Source: Sipunculus nudus
Taxonomy: Eukaryota > Annelida > Sipuncula > Golfingiida > Sipunculidae
DNA length: 64,000 nucleotides
Reading direction: 5' to 3'
NCBI GenBank assembly: GCA_026874595.1
Contig: CM049322.1
Coordinates: 30,443,340-30,507,339 of the forward strand
Position 1 is the stretch's first letter; every line of letters begins with the position of its first letter. The translations under genes and the position numbers were made by a program. Below, piece by piece: positions 13,292 through 25,702 of the stretch. The notes beneath the pieces were generated by a model. The model made no database searches and was not told where the DNA came from. It worked only from the letters and a program-made list of their open reading frames with translations.

Positions 13292-13806
13292 TGTTATTTC
13301 TAATCAGTGTCTCGGGGGAATTCTCTTCTGTTGGTCATGGCTGTACCACAGATTCTAATGTCTTTGTGATCCAAAAGATATTCAGCTAACTGAACTGAAG
13401 TGTAGAACCTGTCCGTAAAACACAGTAAAGTTCTGTCCTGAATAGTCATCAGTCAGTCTCACTACCAAATTCCATGTTACGGTTAGCTCAGGAATTTCTG
13501 CATCATCGGTTCCAACTCTTGTGTATACTTCCGCTCTGCATATGTAGCCATTATCAATGGCACACAGTAAAAATGAATAGGTTTATCTTTGATATATTGT
13601 TTGAAAGACAGGTGATTTTTTTTAGGAATCACACTCTCATTGAGGAATAGATTGTTCCCAGGGATGTAATAATACTTGAATTTCTCTAGTAAAAACTGAA
13701 CAATGGCCTTGCCTTGTAACCCTTGTATGTTTTGTCAACTTGAGCATCATTTTTATTTACACAATGAAAAAAAGACCATATTGCAAAATATTCATCTCTT
13801 GTCATC
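13292..13806 (-). pseudogene. piggyBac-type transposase, upstream/catalytic part
   Basis: Minus-strand conceptual pieces match the piggyBac DDE domain in order: M-T-R-D-E-Y-F-A-I-W near 13806, Y-Y-Y-I-P-G-N-N-L near 13670, L-S-F-K-Q-Y-I-K-D-K-P near 13600, I-D-N-G-Y-I (a likely catalytic aspartate region) near 13550, and F-T-D-R-F-Y-T-S (second catalytic aspartate) followed by I-C-G-T-A-M-T-N-R-R near 13340-13420. These pieces fall in different frames and stops occur near the B-element insertion point, so the gene has several frameshifts. The extreme N-terminus was not found upstream of 13806. It pairs with 9966-10648 as one broken gene. Confidence 0.8.
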
Positions 13807-13941
13807 ACACACTATAAGCTGTAAAACAAATTTCAACAATTAAATGAGACTTACCTGTAAGTTGAAACTTGATTGGAATTCAACTGAAACATAGCTGAGT
13901 ATTAAAGGGTCATGTGAGATTGTGCAATGATCTCACCAAGG
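13807..13941. other. Short unassigned spacer
   Basis: AT-rich sequence between the piggyBac and reverse-transcriptase relics. No feature recognised. Confidence 0.3.
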
Positions 13942-14700
13942 TCAATATTTATAGCTTAATTGCAAAGTGGGCACTGCCAAGCAGGGTGGGTGATCAGGTA
14001 AGGCACGTGATCCATTATACTTAAATTTAAGAAAATCCTGATCTGTTGTACTCACTGGCAAAGAGTAATAGGCATCTTTTAAGTCAATGGAGGCCATGAA
14101 CCAATTTGGCTGAACCAAGGTCAACATTGTATGCAAAGTTTCCATTTTAAAATGTTTGTACACAATAAAATTATAGAAATTTGATAAATTTAATATAATT
14201 CTGTATGTACCATCCTTCTTGTTTCTAATGAAAACATTAGGGGAAAAAACCCTTCCTATCAGGTTTACATGGTATGACCACACCCTTTTTTAACAGTTTC
14301 TCTATTTCAGCTTTTACAATGTCAGTTTCTTTGTCAGAAAATTTAATCTTTTTTGGGGGAATGACTTTGTATGATCTACATGAAAAATTTTAATTTGCAC
14401 CAAATCATGTATCCAAAATTCACTTGTCTGAAGTGATGTTTTCCCATTTCTGATGGAAACATGAAATACAGCCTGCTTTAAATTTGGCTGCTTCTTGCTG
14501 TAGGAGTTGCTTGACAGAGTCAATATTAATCTTAAGGTGCTCAGTAGTAATTGTTCTTACCTCAAACACAGTTGAAGGCATGTCATTCAGTATCTCACCT
14601 TTACTGTGCTTTTGGCTTGTGGAGGGGGTTTCCCCCATGCAGCTTGACCTTTCCCAAAAAATGCCTCTTGGGTGTGTGTGGTCACAATTGCTGTAGGTAT
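13942..14700 (-). pseudogene. DIRS-like (tyrosine-recombinase retroelement) reverse transcriptase fragment
   Basis: The minus-strand open stretch 13942-14283 contains reverse-transcriptase signatures: N-V-F-I-R-N-K-K-D-G-T-Y-R-I-I-L-N-L, then F-K-M-E-T-L, then S-I-D-L-K-D-A-Y-Y-S-L-P-V, the first catalytic aspartate motif. The F-K-M-E-T-L and S-I-D-L-K-D-A-Y combination is typical of DIRS/Ngaro-like polymerases. Upstream pieces in other frames (14284-14640) give a segment resembling the linker before the polymerase (W-E-N-I-T-S-D-K; E-I-E-K-L-L-K-K-G-V-V). The polymerase is cut off soon after motif A, so no YxDD, RNase H or recombinase domain remains. It is a dead 5'-side fragment. Confidence 0.7.
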
Positions 14701-14940
14701 TATCACCTGAACTTGCAAATACACCTTTATATTGTTGATAGGCATAGCTATATACATATATGATTAGTTAATCCGCCCGCCATGCACAGCCCCGCGGACC
14801 AGAATAAAGTTATACTTTCCTGTCATCAACTTGACTCCACAGGCCAGGATGACAATCCAATCACAAAAGTAACTGTTTCTATTCACACAGATATAACCGT
14901 GGTTTGGGGAAGAAGACCAGTAGACGCCCGGCTGTAAAAT
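14701..14940. other. Unassigned sequence
   Basis: A moderately GC-rich stretch (about 14770-14935) leads into the minisatellite. I recognise no gene, RNA or repeat family. Confidence 0.3.
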
Positions 14941-15345
14941 TTCCAAGCTTTCCATGGAAATCCATGCTTGATTTCCATGGAAATGAAGCATGGAGTATTG
15001 GCACTCTTTTTCCATGCTACATGGAAAAAAAAAATCACTGATACATGCATGGAGTCCATGGAAAACCAGGGCTTTCTATTTCCATGCTGTCCATGGTGTC
15101 CGTGCTGTCCATGGAAAAGCACAGCTTTTTTGTCCGTGGTGTCCATGGTGTCCGTGCTGTCCATGGAAAAGCACGGCTTTGTGTCTGTTGTGTCCATGGT
15201 GTCCATACTGTCCATGGAAAAGCATGGAGTATTGGCACTCCTTTTTCCCTGCAGTATGGACACCATGGAAAATGTGCAGGTCCAGTCCATGCTGTCCATG
15301 CTGCCATATCGTCCACTGAAAAGCAAGGACAAGCATGGAAAAGCA
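14941..15345. repeat. CCATGG/GTCC-rich minisatellite
   Basis: Repeats built on TCCATGG, GTCCGTGCT and AAAAGCA. The clearest units start at about 15107, 15159 and 15210 (period about 51-52 bp). The phrase AGCATGGAGTATTGGCAC occurs near both ends of the block (about 14990 and 15223). Because the repeats seldom form stop codons, several frames on both strands are open and give tryptophan/proline/cysteine-rich strings. These are not credible proteins. Confidence 0.8.
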
Positions 15346-15377
15346 TAAAACAAAAATAGGATTTGAGAAAAATTGTG

Positions 15378-15379
<2 letters not shown>

Positions 15380-15438
<59 letters not shown>
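15380..15438. repeat. (TA)n(GA)n compound microsatellite
   Basis: A run of TA dinucleotides followed directly by GA dinucleotides. Confidence 0.95.
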
Positions 15439-15443
<5 letters not shown>

Positions 15444-15821
15444 ATGATAGTTACATATGTTTCCTTGAGCTTTCACTAATGTAATTAAGAACAATGTACC
15501 TCTCACCCATGTCAGGGTTTGTTGCTGTTTGTTGATCATTAGCAAAATGTTTAGTTTCAGCAAGATTAGGAATTCTGTCTTCTTCTCCTTGCCAAAATAC
15601 CACTACTAGCAAAAAACTTAGTTGGGTTTTGCAGAAATCCTGAACTAAAACATGAAAGAAAACTCTGGAAAGCCACCACACAAAAGTAAAAAAGTAAATG
15701 TGAATGCAGGTTTCCTGCTTTTATTCCACCAATGACAGTTACTTCCACCTCGTGTTTCTGCAGGGCTTCAAAAATTCAGCAGTCTTCACATTTATCATAG
15801 TAGTTTTAACTTCAGGCCATT
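15439..15821. other. Unassigned sequence
   Basis: Short open stretches exist on the minus strand, but none resembles a known domain. It forms the left flank of the E element that starts at 15822. Confidence 0.3.
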
Positions 15822-18800
15822 TTTAGCTCAGCTGACTGAAAGTCATCTGAGCTATAGGGATCACCTTTTGTCCGTCGTCCGTCTGGCCGTCCGGCCGTCC
15901 GGGCGTCTGTCCGTTAACAGGGCACAAATCATAACCGCTTGAACTGGAATCTTCTTACTTGACATCCTGGGAGGTCCATGAAAAATCTCCTTGGAAACCA
16001 GAAATTAGGTCTCTGTTACCCATATCCTTCGAGCTATGGGGCCCCAAAATACCCCCCAGAAAAGTCCAAAATTTCATACAAAAACTTCAATATCTCATTA
16101 GCTACTTGACTGATGGTCATGATTTTTGGCATACATATTGATCATGAGGGGTTCCATCAGTTCCTGAAGACTGGTGGCGCCACCTGTATTTTTCAATTTT
16201 TAAGAATTTTTTTCTCTATTTTTGAGACCTTTAAAAATGTGAACATCTGTTAACAAGGCACAAATCCTAATGACTGGACTTAGAATCTTCCTTCTCGACA
16301 CACTGAGAGACCTATGAAAAGTCTCCATGGAAACCAGAAATTAGGTCTCTGTTACCCATATCCTTCCAGCTATGGGGCACAAAACTACCCCCCAGAAAAG
16401 TAAAAAATTTCATACAAAAACTTCAATATCTCATTAAATACTTGACTGATGGTCATGATTTTTGTCATACATATTGATCATGAGATGTTCCATCACTTCC
16501 TGCAGACTGGTGGCGCACCTATATCGTTAAATTTTTTACGAATTTATTTCTCTATTTTTGAGACCTTTCAAAATGTAAACATCTGTTAACAAGGCACAAA
16601 TCGTAAAGACTGGACCTAGAATCTTCATTCTTGACACACTGAGAGACCTATGAAAAGTCTCCATGGAAACCAGAAATTAGGTCTCTGTTACCCATATTCT
16701 TCGAGCTATGGAGCCCCAAAGTACCCCCAAGAAAAGTAAAAAATTTCATACAAAAACTTCAGTATCTCATTAACTACTTGAATGATGGTCATGATTTGTG
16801 GCATAACTATTGATCATGAGATGTGTCATCTGTTCCTGCAGACTGGTGGTGCCACCTGTATTGTTCAATTTTTTACGATTTTTTCCTCTATTTTTGAGAC
16901 CTTTACGGATGCTGTCATCTGTTAGAATGGCACAAATAGTAACGACTGGACCTAGAATCTTCATTCTTGACACACAGGGAGACCCATGAAAAGTCTCCAT
17001 GGAAATATGAAATTAGGTCTCTGTTACCCATATCCTTTAAGCTGTGGCACTCCAAAGTACAGCTCAGATTAATGGAAAATTTGATATAAAAGCTGAAGTA
17101 TCTGAACAACGAATGCAGGGATGACCATAATTGTTTGCATGGATTTTGATCATGGAGTGTGTCATCAGTTTCTGCAGCCTGGGTGCGCCACCTCTATTTT
17201 TTTTTTTTATTATTTTTTACGAATTGTTTTCTCTTTTTTTTTGAGACCTTTAAAAATGTGAACATCTGTTAGCATGGCACAAATTGTAACGACTGGACCT
17301 AGAATCATCATTCTCAATACACTGAGAGACCTATGAAAAGTCTCCATGGAAACCAGAAATTAGGTCTCTGTTACCCATATCCTTCGAGCTATGGGGCCTC
17401 AAAGAACCCCCCCAGCGTAGTCAAAAATTTCATACAAAAACTTCAATATCTCAATAACTACATCACTGATGGTCATGATTTTTGGCATACATATTGATTA
17501 TGAGATGTTCCATCAGTTCCTGCAGACTGGTGGCGCCACCTATATTGTTTGATTTTTTTTACGATTTCTTCCTCTATTTTTGAGACCTTTAAGGATGCTG
17601 TCATCTGTTAGCATGGCACAAATCGTAACGACTGGACCTAGAATCTTCATTCTCAATACACTGAGAGACCTATGAAAAGTCTCCATGGAAACCAGAAATT
17701 AGGTCTCTGTTACCCATATCCTTCAAGCTATGGGGCCCCAAAGTACCCCCCAGAGTAGTCAAAAATTTCATACAAAAACTTCAATATCTCAATAACTACA
17801 TCACTGATGGTCATGATTTGTGGCATAACTATTGATCAAGAGGTGTTCCATCAGTTCCTGCAGACTGGTGGCGCCACCTATATTGTTTGATTTATTTACG
17901 ATTTCTTCCTCTATTTTTGAGACCTTTAAGGATGCTGTCATCTGTTAGCATGGCACAAATCATAACGACTGGACCTAGAATCTTCATTCTTGACACACAG
18001 GGAGACCCATGAAAATTCTCCATGGAAACCTGAAATTAGGTCTCTGTTACCCATATTCTTTAGGCTGTATGGCTCCAAAATACCCCCCAGAATAATGGAA
18101 AATTTGATACAAAAAGTGCAGTATCTCAATAACTACAACACTGATGGTCATGATTTTTGGCATACATATTGATCATGAGCTGTTCCATCAGTTTCTGCAG
18201 AGAGGGTGCGCCACCTCTATTTTTTTCAAATTTTTACGAATTTTTTTCTCTTTTTTCGAGACCTTTGAAGATGTGGTTATCTATCAAGAGGGTACAAATT
18301 GCAACAACTGGACCTAGAAACTTCATTCTTGTCATGCAAGGAGGCCCATGAAGAGTGCCTGTGGAAACTTGAAATTAGGTCTCTGTTACCCATATCCTTC
18401 AAGCTATAGGACTCTGAAGTATCCCTAAGAATAATGGACAATTTGATACAAAAGCTGAAGTATCTGAACAACTAATACGGAGATCATCATGATTCTTTGC
18501 ATGGATATTGACCATTAAGTGTTTTTAGCTCAGCTGACTGTAAGTCATCTGAAGTATCCCTCAGAATAATGGACAATTTGATACAAAAGCTCAAGTATCT
18601 AAACAACTATTGCAGTGATCACCATGATTCTTTGCATGGATATTGATCATGGAATGTGTCATCATTTTCTGCAGTATGGTGGCGCCACCTGTATTTTTTT
18701 TTTATTTTTACGAATTTTTTTCTCTTTTTTTGAGACCTCATAAGATGCGGTCATCTGTTAACATGGCACAAATCGTAACAACTGGACCTAGAATCTTCTC

Positions 18801-20077
18801 TCTTGTCATGCTGAGAGGCCCATGAAAAGTCTCCTTAAAAACTTGAAATTAGGTCTCTGTTACCCATAACCTCTGAGCTATGGGGCTCCGAAGTACCCCC
18901 CAGAATAATGGAAAATTTGATACAAAAGCTCAAGTATCTGAACAATTATTATATTGATCACCATGATTCTTTGCATGGATATTGATCATGAAATGTTTCA
19001 TCAGTTTCTGCATTCTGGTGGCGCCACCTGTATTTTTTCAATTTTTAGCTCAGCTGACTGAAAGTCATCTGAGCTGTAGGGATCACCTTTTGTCCGTCGT
19101 CCGTCCGGCCATCCAGGCGTCTGTCTGTTAACAGGGCACAAATCGTAACCGCTAGACAGGGAATCTTCTTACTTGAAATCCTGGGAGGTCTATGGCAATT
19201 CTCCTTGTAAACCTGAAATTAGGTCACTGTGACCTATATTCTTTGAGCTATGGGGTTCTGAACTACCCCCCAGAATAATGCAAAATTTAATACAAAAGCT
19301 CAAGTATCTGAACAACTAATGCATTAATCACCATGATTCTTTGCATGGATATTGATCATGGAGTGTTTCATCAATTTCTGGAGATTGGTGGCGCAACCTA
19401 TATTTTTTTATTTTTTACGATTTTTTTTTCTCTACCTTTTGTGATCTTTAAACATTTGGTCATCTGTAAACAGGGCACAAATCATAATGACTGGACCTAG
19501 AATCTTCTGTCCTCACCTCAAGGGAAGCCCATAAAAGGTCTACATGGAAACCCGAAATAAGGTCCCTGTTACCCATATTCTGTGAGCTATGGGGCTCTGA
19601 AGTACCCCCCAGAATAAAGATTTGGTCATCTGTTAACAGAGCACAAATTATAATGACTTGACCTAGAATCTCCTTTCTTGATATGCTGGGAGGCCCCTGA
19701 AAAGTCTCCTTGTGCACCTGAAATTACATCTCTGTTACCCATATCCTTCATCCTATGCTGCTTTGAAATACCCCCCAGAATAAACATTTGGATTTGTTAA
19801 CAGGGCACAAATCATAATAACTGGACCTAGAATTTTATTTTTTGACATGCTGGGAGACCCCTGAAAAGTCATCTTGTAAACCTTGAAAATAGGTGTCTGT
19901 TACCCATATCCTTCATGCTACAGAGCTCCATAGTACCCCAATGAATATTGGATGATTTTATACAAAAGGTCAAGTTTGGAAAAAGTATTTCATTCAAATT
20001 TGACATTCACATGATAAAATTACTTTTGTCAATGTCTTCCTGGTCAGCTGAGCATCATGACCCCTGGGTCACTTGTT
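15822..20077 (+). mobile_element. E-type Helitron2-like element with 5' end present (copy 3)
   Basis: The 5' end at 15822 reads TTTTTAGCTCAGCTGACTGA, then a hairpin, then a CCGT/CCGG-rich stretch. About eight closely related units of roughly 330 bp follow, most with GGTGGCGCCACC. Further internal 5' ends appear at about 18525 (truncated) and 19046 (with CCGT stretch). There is one 3' end, at 20045-20077 (CAGCTGAGC, TGACCC/GGGTCA, CTTGTT). The 3' half is about 98% identical by eye to 1-2081. It abuts a different element at 20078. No protein is encoded. Confidence 0.7.
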
Positions 20078-21325
20078 AAATTATGGGTCCAAACATAATG
20101 CACTTTTTTAAAAATCAAGAAATATATTTACTCACCTTAGATGAGAATTGCTGAAGCTGGAGACTTTTTATCAGGAATATAACTTTATTTAATCAAGATT
20201 CGATTGTTTACCTAAAATTAGATCTGAATTTTGCAAATTTTTCAAGTTATTAGCTTAAATAAAAAATCAATACCCTAAATTTTGTCCAACTTTGGCAATG
20301 GCATTTTTTTTCCTGTAAGCACTGTTGATTTAATTTTCACAGCATATATACATAAGGATTTAATCTTTTAAAATCTGAAATTTCAAAGGAATTGATTAAA
20401 AAGAGTAGCTTTTATTCAAGTTTTCATACACCATGTCAAGTGTTGTTTACATCTAGCCCACCTAGTAGTAAAGCCTTCACTTGCATTATGTAACCCAACC
20501 CAGGCAGCTTGTCTTGGCTCAGCTGGGCCACTACTAGCAGGCTTCCCCTCTGCCCTGCACACACACACCCCCCCTAGATGATGCATTAACTAGATGAATG
20601 TTATAATTTTCTGTATTTCATTTTATTCTTGGCTATGCTACATTTTAGATTTTGTATTTACCACCAGGGTTACAATGATTAAAGTGCACATTTAATTGTG
20701 TCCACAAAGTGGTGTATTGCTATGAAAGTGTGGATGTTCATCAGATAAGTAATTCCTTCCTTGAGAAGAGTAAAAACTTCACCAGGTGTGAAATTGACTA
20801 TTAATTCCAGGAATAAATTAAAGCTTAGATTGTAATTAGCATGATGATATTGTTTGTCCCTCATTCAACCAACAGTGTGTATACTTTATTTGAAAAGATG
20901 TTTTTATTTTACCAAATTTACAGAAGCTTATTTTATTTTGGTGAATAAGATTATGCATGTACTGAAAACTCCAATGTGCAAAACTTTTTAATAGTGATTC
21001 AAGGAATAATCTTGCAGATGCCATGTTGTGGCATTATTTTCTTTTAAATTAAGTTTAAAAATTTGTGATTTAAAAATAATAAAAATATATGTGTATGCAT
21101 AATATGACCCAATACGAGCTACACTCTGGATGTATAATGATTGCAACTAAGAATTCTAATATTTTAACTTATATTTTCAGTGTTTTTTTAAAACAAATTT
21201 ATAAAACTTTTAAATAAAAAAAATTAATCTGATAAAAACTATTTTAATGGAAAAAGTGGATATGCTTAAATAATATATAAACTTAAATGTATTATTCCCT
21301 TGAATGTGAAATAAAGGTATCAGTC
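20078..21325 (+). mobile_element. B-related element body (subtype D), first copy
   Basis: It carries the B-type phrases (ATGGGTCCAAACATAATGCA, AATATATTTACTCAC) and then a segment with a C-run (20567-20575) and CCACCAGGGTTACAATGATT. It is homologous over its length to about 50430-51655. It begins exactly after the CTTGTT of the E element and joins a B-type repeat at about 21326. Confidence 0.55.
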
Positions 21326-22348
21326 CAGACCTAGAAATCCAAAATTCGGCATAATGTTAGATGTCCCCAAGATCTCCTACCAAGCCGAAAACTGAGTCTT
21401 TGCAACTTCGTTCCTTTGAGAAATTAAGGAAAAACCTCAATTTTTTATTTAAACCTATTTTCACACTTCAGGACTGCCTAATATCAAAACCACTTATCTG
21501 TTTTTCCTCATTTTTACCATAAATATTCCTCTATATAGTTCCTATGTACATGCCAGAAATTATGTCTGTATTATTTAATTTAAAAAAGTTATGGGCCCAA
21601 ACATGATGCATTTTGTAAAAAATCAGGAAAGATATTTGATCACTTAACACAAAAAACGTTAAAGCTATGGACCTTTTTTCCAGAAATATAACTTTAATTA
21701 ATCAAAATTAAATTGTATACCCAAAATTAGATGAAAATCTTTTAAATTTTTAAAATATTAATAAAAATAATAAATTGGTACCTTAAATTTTGCCCAACTT
21801 TGACCATGGCACGTTTTTTTTCCTGTAAGTACTGTGGATTTAATTTTCACAGCATGTTTTTGTTAGCATTTCAACTGTTACCACCTAAAATTTGAAACCA
21901 GTTGATCAAAAACTGTAGATTTTAATCAAGTTTTCAAGCACCATGTAACATATTGTTTACATCAAGCTAGTGTTATGCAGTTTGCAAGAGCTCAGCTCCC
22001 CAGCTTCAGCTTTAAGTTCCTTAAATTTGGCATACAGTTAGATGTCTCCAAAATCCCCTACCATGCCAAGAATTTGGTCACTAGGACTTAATACCTTCGA
22101 GATATTAATGAAAATCTTCATTTTTCCATTAAAAACCCATTGTTACACTTCAAGACTGCCTAATATCAAAACAACTGATCTGACTTTAATCATAAATAAT
22201 ATACATATTTTTCATTCTCTATGCACATGCCAGAATGATGTCAATATTGCGTAAATGTTATAAGTTATGGGCCCAAACATAATGCACTTTGTAAAAAATC
22301 AAGAAATATATTTACTCCCTTAACAAGGGCATTGCTGAAGCTAGAGAT
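21326..22348 (+). mobile_element. B-type element, 5'-truncated body
   Basis: Two units matching 3340-4340 (TTAGATGTCCCCAAGATCTC at about 21357; TTAGATGTCTCCAAAATCCC at about 22038), with no 5' hairpin or CCGT run. It is interrupted at about 22349 by a second B-type 5' end. Confidence 0.6.
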
Positions 22349-24949
22349 TTTTAGCTCAGCTGACTATAAGTCATCTGAGCTATAGTCGTGGTCCATTGTC
22401 CGTCGTCCGTCCGTCTGTCCGTCCGTCCGTCCGTCCGTCCGTAGATGTGGCACGTTTTGAAACCGTAAGACCTAGGAATCCAAAATTCAGCATAATGTTA
22501 GATGTCCCCAAGATCTCCTACCAAGCCGAAAACTGGGTCTTTGCGACTTCATTCCTTTGAGAAATTAAGGAAAAACCTCAATTTTTTATTAAAAACCTAT
22601 TTTCTCACTTCAGGACTGCCTAATATCAAAACCACTCATCTGTTTTTCGTCATATTTCCTATAAATAATCCTCTATATAATTCCTATGTATTTGCCAGAA
22701 ATTAGGTCTGTATTATATAATTTAAAAAAGTTATGGGCCCAAACATAATGCATTTTGTAAATAATCAGGAAAGAAATTTTATCACTTAACACAAAACTTG
22801 TTAAAGCTAAGCTCTTTTTTTCCAGTTATATTTCTTTTATTAATCAAAATTAAATTGTATACCCAAAATTAGATAAAAAATCTTTTAAATTTTTTAAAAT
22901 ATTAGCAAAAATAAAAAATTGGTACCTTAAATTTTGCCCAACTTTGACCATGGCACGTTTTTTTGCTGTAACTGCTGTGGATTTAATTTTCTCAGCATGT
23001 TTTAGTTAGCATTTCAACTGTTAACATAAAAAATTTGAAACCAGTTGATCAAAAACTGTAGATTTTATTCAAGTTTTCAAGCACCATGTCACATATTGCT
23101 AGTGTTATGCAGTTTGCTAGAGCTCAGCTCCCGAGCTTCAGCTCTAAGTTCCTTAAATTTGGCATACAGTTAGATTTCTCCAAAATCCCTACCATGCCAA
23201 GAATTTGGTCACTAGGACTTAATTCCTTTGAGATATCAATGAAAAACTTCATTTTTCCATTAAAAACCCATTGTTACACTTTAAGACTGCCTAATATCAA
23301 AACCACTGATCTGACTTTGATCATATATAATATACATATTTTTCTATACATTTGCTATGCACATGCCAGAAATGATGTCAGTATTGTGTATTTTTTTTTA
23401 AGTTATGGGCCCAAACATAATGCACTTTGTAAAAAATCAAGAAATATATTTACTCCCTTAACAAGGGCATTGCTGAAGCTAGAGATTTTTTTGTCAGGGA
23501 TGTAACATTAGTTAATCAAGATTCAATTGAATACCCAAAATTAGTTCTGAATTTTTCAAATTTTATAAGTTATTAGTATAAATATAAAATTAGTACCTTA
23601 AATTTTGCCCAACTGTGACCATGGCATGTTTGTTTCCCATGAGCACTGTTGATCTAATTTTCATATCATGCACACATAAGGATTTCAGCTTTTTAGTTTA
23701 GAAAGCTGAAAGAAATTGGCCAAATATTGTAGCTTTTATTAATGTTTTTTATGAGACCCTGGTAGACTTTGGCTCTCTCCAGCCCCTCTTGAGTCACCTG
23801 TATGTTGACCTTGTATCAAATTATGCACGCTTGAGGCGAGAATCCAGGCAGCTTATGGCCAGCCACAGTTGATCCAGGTGTCCAACCCAACTCATCTAGT
23901 AGTTTTAACCAACAACATAACAATAAATTAATAAATTTTTATTGGTTTTTAATAACAAATTAAAGAAAAATAGAAAAGGAATTTGTTAGTTTATAATAAC
24001 AGGAAATTAACTTGCAGTTACTGATGATATAAGAATCTTGTATCGATGGGTAGAATGTCACATATTCCAAATTACACCATGCAGTCACCTATGGCATTTG
24101 TCAGTTCAATTTTAATGATAAAGAAGTAAATCATATTATTCATTACTAATCATTAGGGATTATATGAAGGAAATTAATGATAGACAAAGATGCAGTTGAT
24201 AATATTAATCTAGATTCCTACTGTGTCTAGTATGTACATTGATGTGAAATTAGTCCAAAATGAATTTTTTTACAGTTATTTTTTAATATAAATAAAAGCC
24301 ATAAAACCAGGTACTTATGATCATTATTTAAATGTGTGAATTTTGTATATTCTGGATTCTCAACATCATTGTTTGGTGAAAACTGAATAAATACCAGACA
24401 TGGTGTGAATACTTTGTAATTGTATTTAAATACGAATATGATTATGTACTCCATTATAAAATTTCTTGCATAAAGAATGGGAATTCAGGTAAAAATGAAA
24501 GTATTTGAATACTCGTGCAAATACTTTCAAAATGAATTCATCAATGCATTCATGAATATATTCTTTAATATTATTTTAATAATCATATCAGTTATATTTC
24601 ATTTTAAAAAATCATATGATTCTCTTATTATTTTTAATAAAAATTATATTTGGGACAATATTTGTAATTTTTTTAATAAATAGTTAAACTCTTATATTAT
24701 ATGTTCTGCTTATAAGTTATATGGCCAAGTCAAAATCTGTGTGACAGTAGTTCTCCATTTGTTAATAAAATAAATGAAATCAATCCTCTTCCCTGTCTCC
24801 AAAGGTACTATCAAAATCATACATAAACTAAACAACAACTCATAATACAGCTTATATTTATTACCACACAAAACCAGCATGTGCCTCATTTCTAAATATT
24901 TTTTTATCATATATAACAGCTGAGTGTCTTGACCCATAGGTCCCTTGTT
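22349..24949 (+). mobile_element. B-type Helitron2-like element, full length
   Basis: It has the 5' hairpin TTAGCTCAGCTGACTATAAG, a short (CCGT)n run (about 22397-22442), two body units, the AT-rich segment, and the 3' end CAGCTGAGTGTCTTGACCC plus CCCTTGTT at 24917-24949. It is collinear with 3197-5833 and clearly more diverged than the two copies in the tandem duplication. Confidence 0.7.
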
Positions 24950-25327
24950 TTAATAATCATATCAGTTACATTTCATTTTAAAAAATCATATGATTCTCTT
25001 ATTATTTTTAATAAAAATTATATTTGGGACAATATTTGTAATTTTTTTAATAAATAGTTACTCTTATATTATATGTTCTGCTTATAAGTTATATGGCCAA
25101 GTCAAAATCTGTGTGACAATAGTACTCCATTTGTTAATAAAATAAATGAAATCAATCCTCTTCCCTGTCTCCAAAGGTACTATCAAAATCATACATAAGC
25201 TAAACAACAACAACTCATAATACAGCTTATATTTATTACCACACAAAACCAGCATGTGCCTCATTTCTAAATCATATTTTTTTATCATATATAACAGCTG
25301 AGCGTCGTGACCCATAGGTCCCTTGTT
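24948..25327 (+). repeat. Tandem duplication of the B-element 3' terminal 376 bp
   Basis: The sequence from TTTTAATAATCATATCAG (24574) to the terminus CTTGTT (24949) is repeated immediately at 24948-25327, about 97% identical by eye. The second copy also ends CCCTTGTT. The junction lies exactly at the element's 3' terminus, with a TTTT overlap. Confidence 0.85.
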
Positions 25328-25702
25328 GGAGAATGTGGGATATCAAATGTCATACTTGTCAGAAATCCATTATGTCTGCCAGTTAGCCACCTTGGAAATT
25401 CTTTCTTCAGTGCAGTTTCAGTAATTTTTCTTTAATGTTTGGTCCGATTTAGAGAATGTTTGTTGTCTGATTTCAGACTTGTCAGAAGTCCAATATGGCC
25501 ACCAGGCAACCATCTTTTAATTCCTTTTGATCACATTATCTCAAGAACAGTTAAAGTGAATGCAGTTGGATGTATATTTATGTAATCTTGTAAAGGATTG
25601 GGTCAAATATTTCTGAATAAATATTACCATCATTTATAAAAGTGCAGTACAGTTGGCTTGTATTGAATAAAAATTCATACAGAAGCACCTGTTTCTCAAT
25701 AA
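25328..25702. repeat. Duplicated segment S, left part (copy 1)
   Basis: It starts GGAGAATGTGGGATATCAAA and matches 54078-54451 closely. Segment S continues at 26878-27197. In this copy an X element splits it at 25703. Confidence 0.85.

Noticed and set aside
14883-15563. 226-codon minus-strand frame and several plus-strand frames rich in Trp, Pro, Cys or His
   Set aside because: They run through a minisatellite and a dinucleotide repeat, and overlapping frames are equally open.
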